Of a stretch of DNA of 64,000 bases, positions 62,637 to 64,000 are shown piece after piece (the first letter of the stretch is position 1; every line of letters starts with the position of its first letter). The translations under genes were made by a program, and so were the position numbers. Origin of the DNA: Micromonospora phaseoli (GTDB taxonomy: Bacteria; Actinomycetota; Actinomycetes; Mycobacteriales; Micromonosporaceae). The notes beneath the pieces were generated by a model. The model saw nothing but the letters and a program-made list of their open reading frames with translations. It ran no database searches and was not told the DNA's origin. The stretch spans positions 527,824-591,823 of the forward strand of contig NZ_FNYV01000004.1 of the NCBI RefSeq assembly GCF_900109115.1, in the 5' to 3' direction.

Positions 62637-63237
62637 CATCCGCTCCGATATCGAGGTCACCCGCGCCCGTCTCAGCGGCGATGTGGACGTGTTGACCGAC
62701 AAGGTCGATCCGCGTCGGGTCGCCAGCCGAAAGATGCACGACACGCGGGGCCGGCTATCCGCGATCAAAGATCGGATCATGGGCGGCGCTGCCCACACGG
62801 GTCAGATCAGCCGCGCGAAGACCTCGTCGGCTGCCCACCAGGTCGCCGCGGCCGGGTCCCAGGCCAGGGAGACGGTGGGAACGCTTCAGCAGAAACAGCG
62901 CGAGGGCACCCAGGGCAGTCCGTTGGCCGCTGGACTCATCGCGTTCGGGCTCGGTGCTCTGATCTCTTCCCTGCTGCCGCCGTCCGAGCCCGAGCGACGG
63001 GCCGCCGGTCAGGCGAAGGGCAAGGTGACCGAGCACTCCGAGGAGATCAAGCAACAGCTGAACTCCGCTGCCCACCAGATGCAGGACAACCTACGCCAGC
63101 CCGCGCAGGACGCAGCCGACGCGGTGAAGGACCGGGCGGCCAGTGGCGCCTCGGCAGTGCGTGAGCAGGGACAGTCCGCCACCGGGGAACTGCGCGGGCA
63201 GGCGGCAGAGGCCAAGGAGAACATCCGCCGCCAGTGA
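62617..63237 (+). CDS. DUF3618 domain protein
   Basis: 206 residues, GTG start with GGGAGG 8-13 bases upstream inside the previous gene. DUF3618 is at about 1-45 (DPDDIRSDIEVTRARLSGDVDVLTDKVDPRRV), followed by a membrane helix (PLAAGLIAFGLGALISSLLPP) and a long charged Ala/Gln-rich helix resembling LEA-type repeats (QLNSAAHQMQDNLRQPAQDAADAVKDRAASGASAV). Last gene of the operon; likely a stress-related envelope component by association. Confidence 0.87.
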   Translation: MTADPDDIRSDIEVTRARLSGDVDVLTDKVDPRRVASRKMHDTRGRLSAIKDRIMGGAAHTGQISRAKTSSAAHQVAAAGSQARETVGTLQQKQREGTQGSPLAAGLIAFGLGALISSLLPPSEPERRAAGQAKGKVTEHSEEIKQQLNSAAHQMQDNLRQPAQDAADAVKDRAASGASAVREQGQSATGELRGQAAEAKENIRRQ

Positions 63238-63645
63238 CGGTGCGCGAACTGGAGAGACGCCAGGCATTCGCGTGGACGGCGCCACCTCGTACGGGGTGGC
63301 GCCGTCCGTCCGAACCGGTCGCAGCCAGGTCGTGACCGCTCGGTACAGACCACCGGCGCTGCCACCACTGCCGGTGCCGTCGTGCTCCCCCCGGTGCAGG
63401 CGGGCACGGGTCTGGGGCGGGGTGCGGGCGACGGTGCTGATGCCACGCCGACTGATACTTGTCGAAATATTGGTTTGGCCACCCGCCCCGAACGCAGTAC
63501 GAAATCTGCGGGGCGACGAGACGTGGCATTGACTGTCGTGCGAAATCCTCATGCTTGACGCGAGGAATCCCGACTGCCGCTCGATTGGTGTTCCCGCTCA
63601 CCTGTGCTTTCGGTTCACCGGACGATCGATGGCGTTGATGGCACC
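63238..63645. other. Intergenic region with terminator, before the ArsR gene
   Basis: 408 bases. A perfect 12-bp hairpin, GGACGGCGCCAC / GTGGCGCCGTCC (63274-63307), ends the envelope operon. The middle part 63310-63450 has reading frames without start signals. GC content falls near 63455-63480 (CTTGTCGAAATATTGG) and at 63540-63650, as expected for the ArsR promoter, but no clear palindrome is visible. Confidence 0.55.
63274..63307. terminator. Terminator of the DUF3618 operon
   Basis: A perfect 12-bp stem with a 10-base loop, 36 bases after the DUF3618 stop; no U-tract. Confidence 0.7.
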
Positions 63646-64000
63646 ATGGACGACGTGAAAACAGCGAAGACCGCCTCACCAGCCATCTCACCACTCGCCG
63701 GCGAACCCATAAAACGCGCCGACGCCGAAAAACTCGCCGGAGTCCTCAAAGCATTCGCCGACCCCGCCCGACTCCGCCTACTCAGCCTCATCCAATCCGC
63801 CCCCAACGGCGAAGCATCCGTCAGCGACCTCACCGCACCACTCGGCCTCTCCCAACCCACCGTCAGCCACCACCTCCGCATCCTCACCGAAGCCGGCCTC
63901 CTCGAACGCGACAAGCGCGGCGTATGGGCCTACTACCGCCTCGTACCCACCGCCATCGCCGCCATCGCCGACCTACTCACCCCACCCCGCAAACGACCCA
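63646..64000 (+). CDS. ArsR/SmtB-family regulator (partial, runs off the window)
   Basis: 118 codons are present; the stop is beyond the edge. Winged helix-turn-helix: LAGVLKAFADPARLRLLSLIQS, SVSDLTAPLGLSQPTVSHHLRILTEAGLLERDKRGVWAYYRL. The start is the ATG at 63646; no strong ribosome binding site. In related arsenic/cadmium sensors the segment GEACVCD carries two metal-binding Cys; here it reads GEASVSD, so the site is lost unless Cys occur beyond the edge. Coding-strand composition is unusual: codons end in C or A and very rarely in G, unlike all other genes here. Confidence 0.88.
   Translation, partial: MDDVKTAKTASPAISPLAGEPIKRADAEKLAGVLKAFADPARLRLLSLIQSAPNGEASVSDLTAPLGLSQPTVSHHLRILTEAGLLERDKRGVWAYYRLVPTAIAAIADLLTPPRKRP

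Overview
The window is about 72% GC, with strong G/C third-position bias, GTG starts, ATGA/GTGA/TGATG gene overlaps, Tat and lipoprotein signals, and many secreted enzymes carrying RICIN (CBM13) lectin modules. This fits a filamentous high-GC actinobacterium; Micromonospora or a close relative is my best guess, from general resemblance only. No rRNA, tRNA, CRISPR array, insertion sequence or prophage was seen.

Region 1 (1-5952): the 3' end of a nonribosomal peptide synthetase whose last domain resembles the cyanobacterial acyl-ACP reductase that makes fatty aldehydes. It is followed by two short genes, each behind an IdeR/DmdR-type iron box (a DUF1540 protein and a DUF2470 haem/iron-type protein), and a glyoxalase-fold protein. 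Region 2 (6001-13184): a LacI-controlled carbohydrate locus. A Tat-exported beta-propeller enzyme diverges from lacI, an FAD oxidoreductase and a CUT1 importer without ATPase; two copies of the likely LacI operator lie between them. Region 3 (13195-14578) holds a divergent methyltransferase and an XRE-cupin regulator.

Region 4 (14696-32028) is a large glycan locus. A CUT2 importer (ATPase, two permeases, binding protein), a sugar isomerase-like TIM barrel and a secreted beta-helix/RICIN protein run leftward. Three large secreted modular proteins run rightward. They combine ThuA, PQQ-type sugar dehydrogenase, DUF1080 (3-keto-glycoside hydrolase-like), PKD, CBM6 and RICIN modules. Together they look like an extracellular oxidise-then-cleave system for glycosides, which is the best candidate here for an undescribed system.

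Region 5 (32153-42552): a GntR/FCD-controlled locus with a CUT1 importer and enzymes matching a non-phosphorylative 6-deoxyhexose (L-fucose-like) pathway: aldose dehydrogenase, lactonase, enolase-superfamily dehydratase, SDR and Zn-dehydrogenase. A secreted RICIN-esterase lies across the regulator gene. Both GntR-facing promoters carry nearly the same operator at the same place in the -35/-10 spacer. An MsiK/UgpC-type ATPase at 45984-47141 may energise both CUT1 importers.

Region 6 (43029-64000) holds stress and housekeeping genes: furA-katG with a FurA-type box, hsp20, an AMIN-like lipoprotein, an acyl-CoA oxidase-like enzyme, release factor 3, a SulP transporter remnant, an MscS channel, a copper cluster (two YcnI/DUF1775 proteins around a CopC-CopD fusion), manganese catalase beside a putative Mn exporter, a divergent histidine kinase/response regulator pair, a three-gene envelope operon (anchor, holin-like, DUF3618) and the start of an ArsR regulator cut by the window edge.
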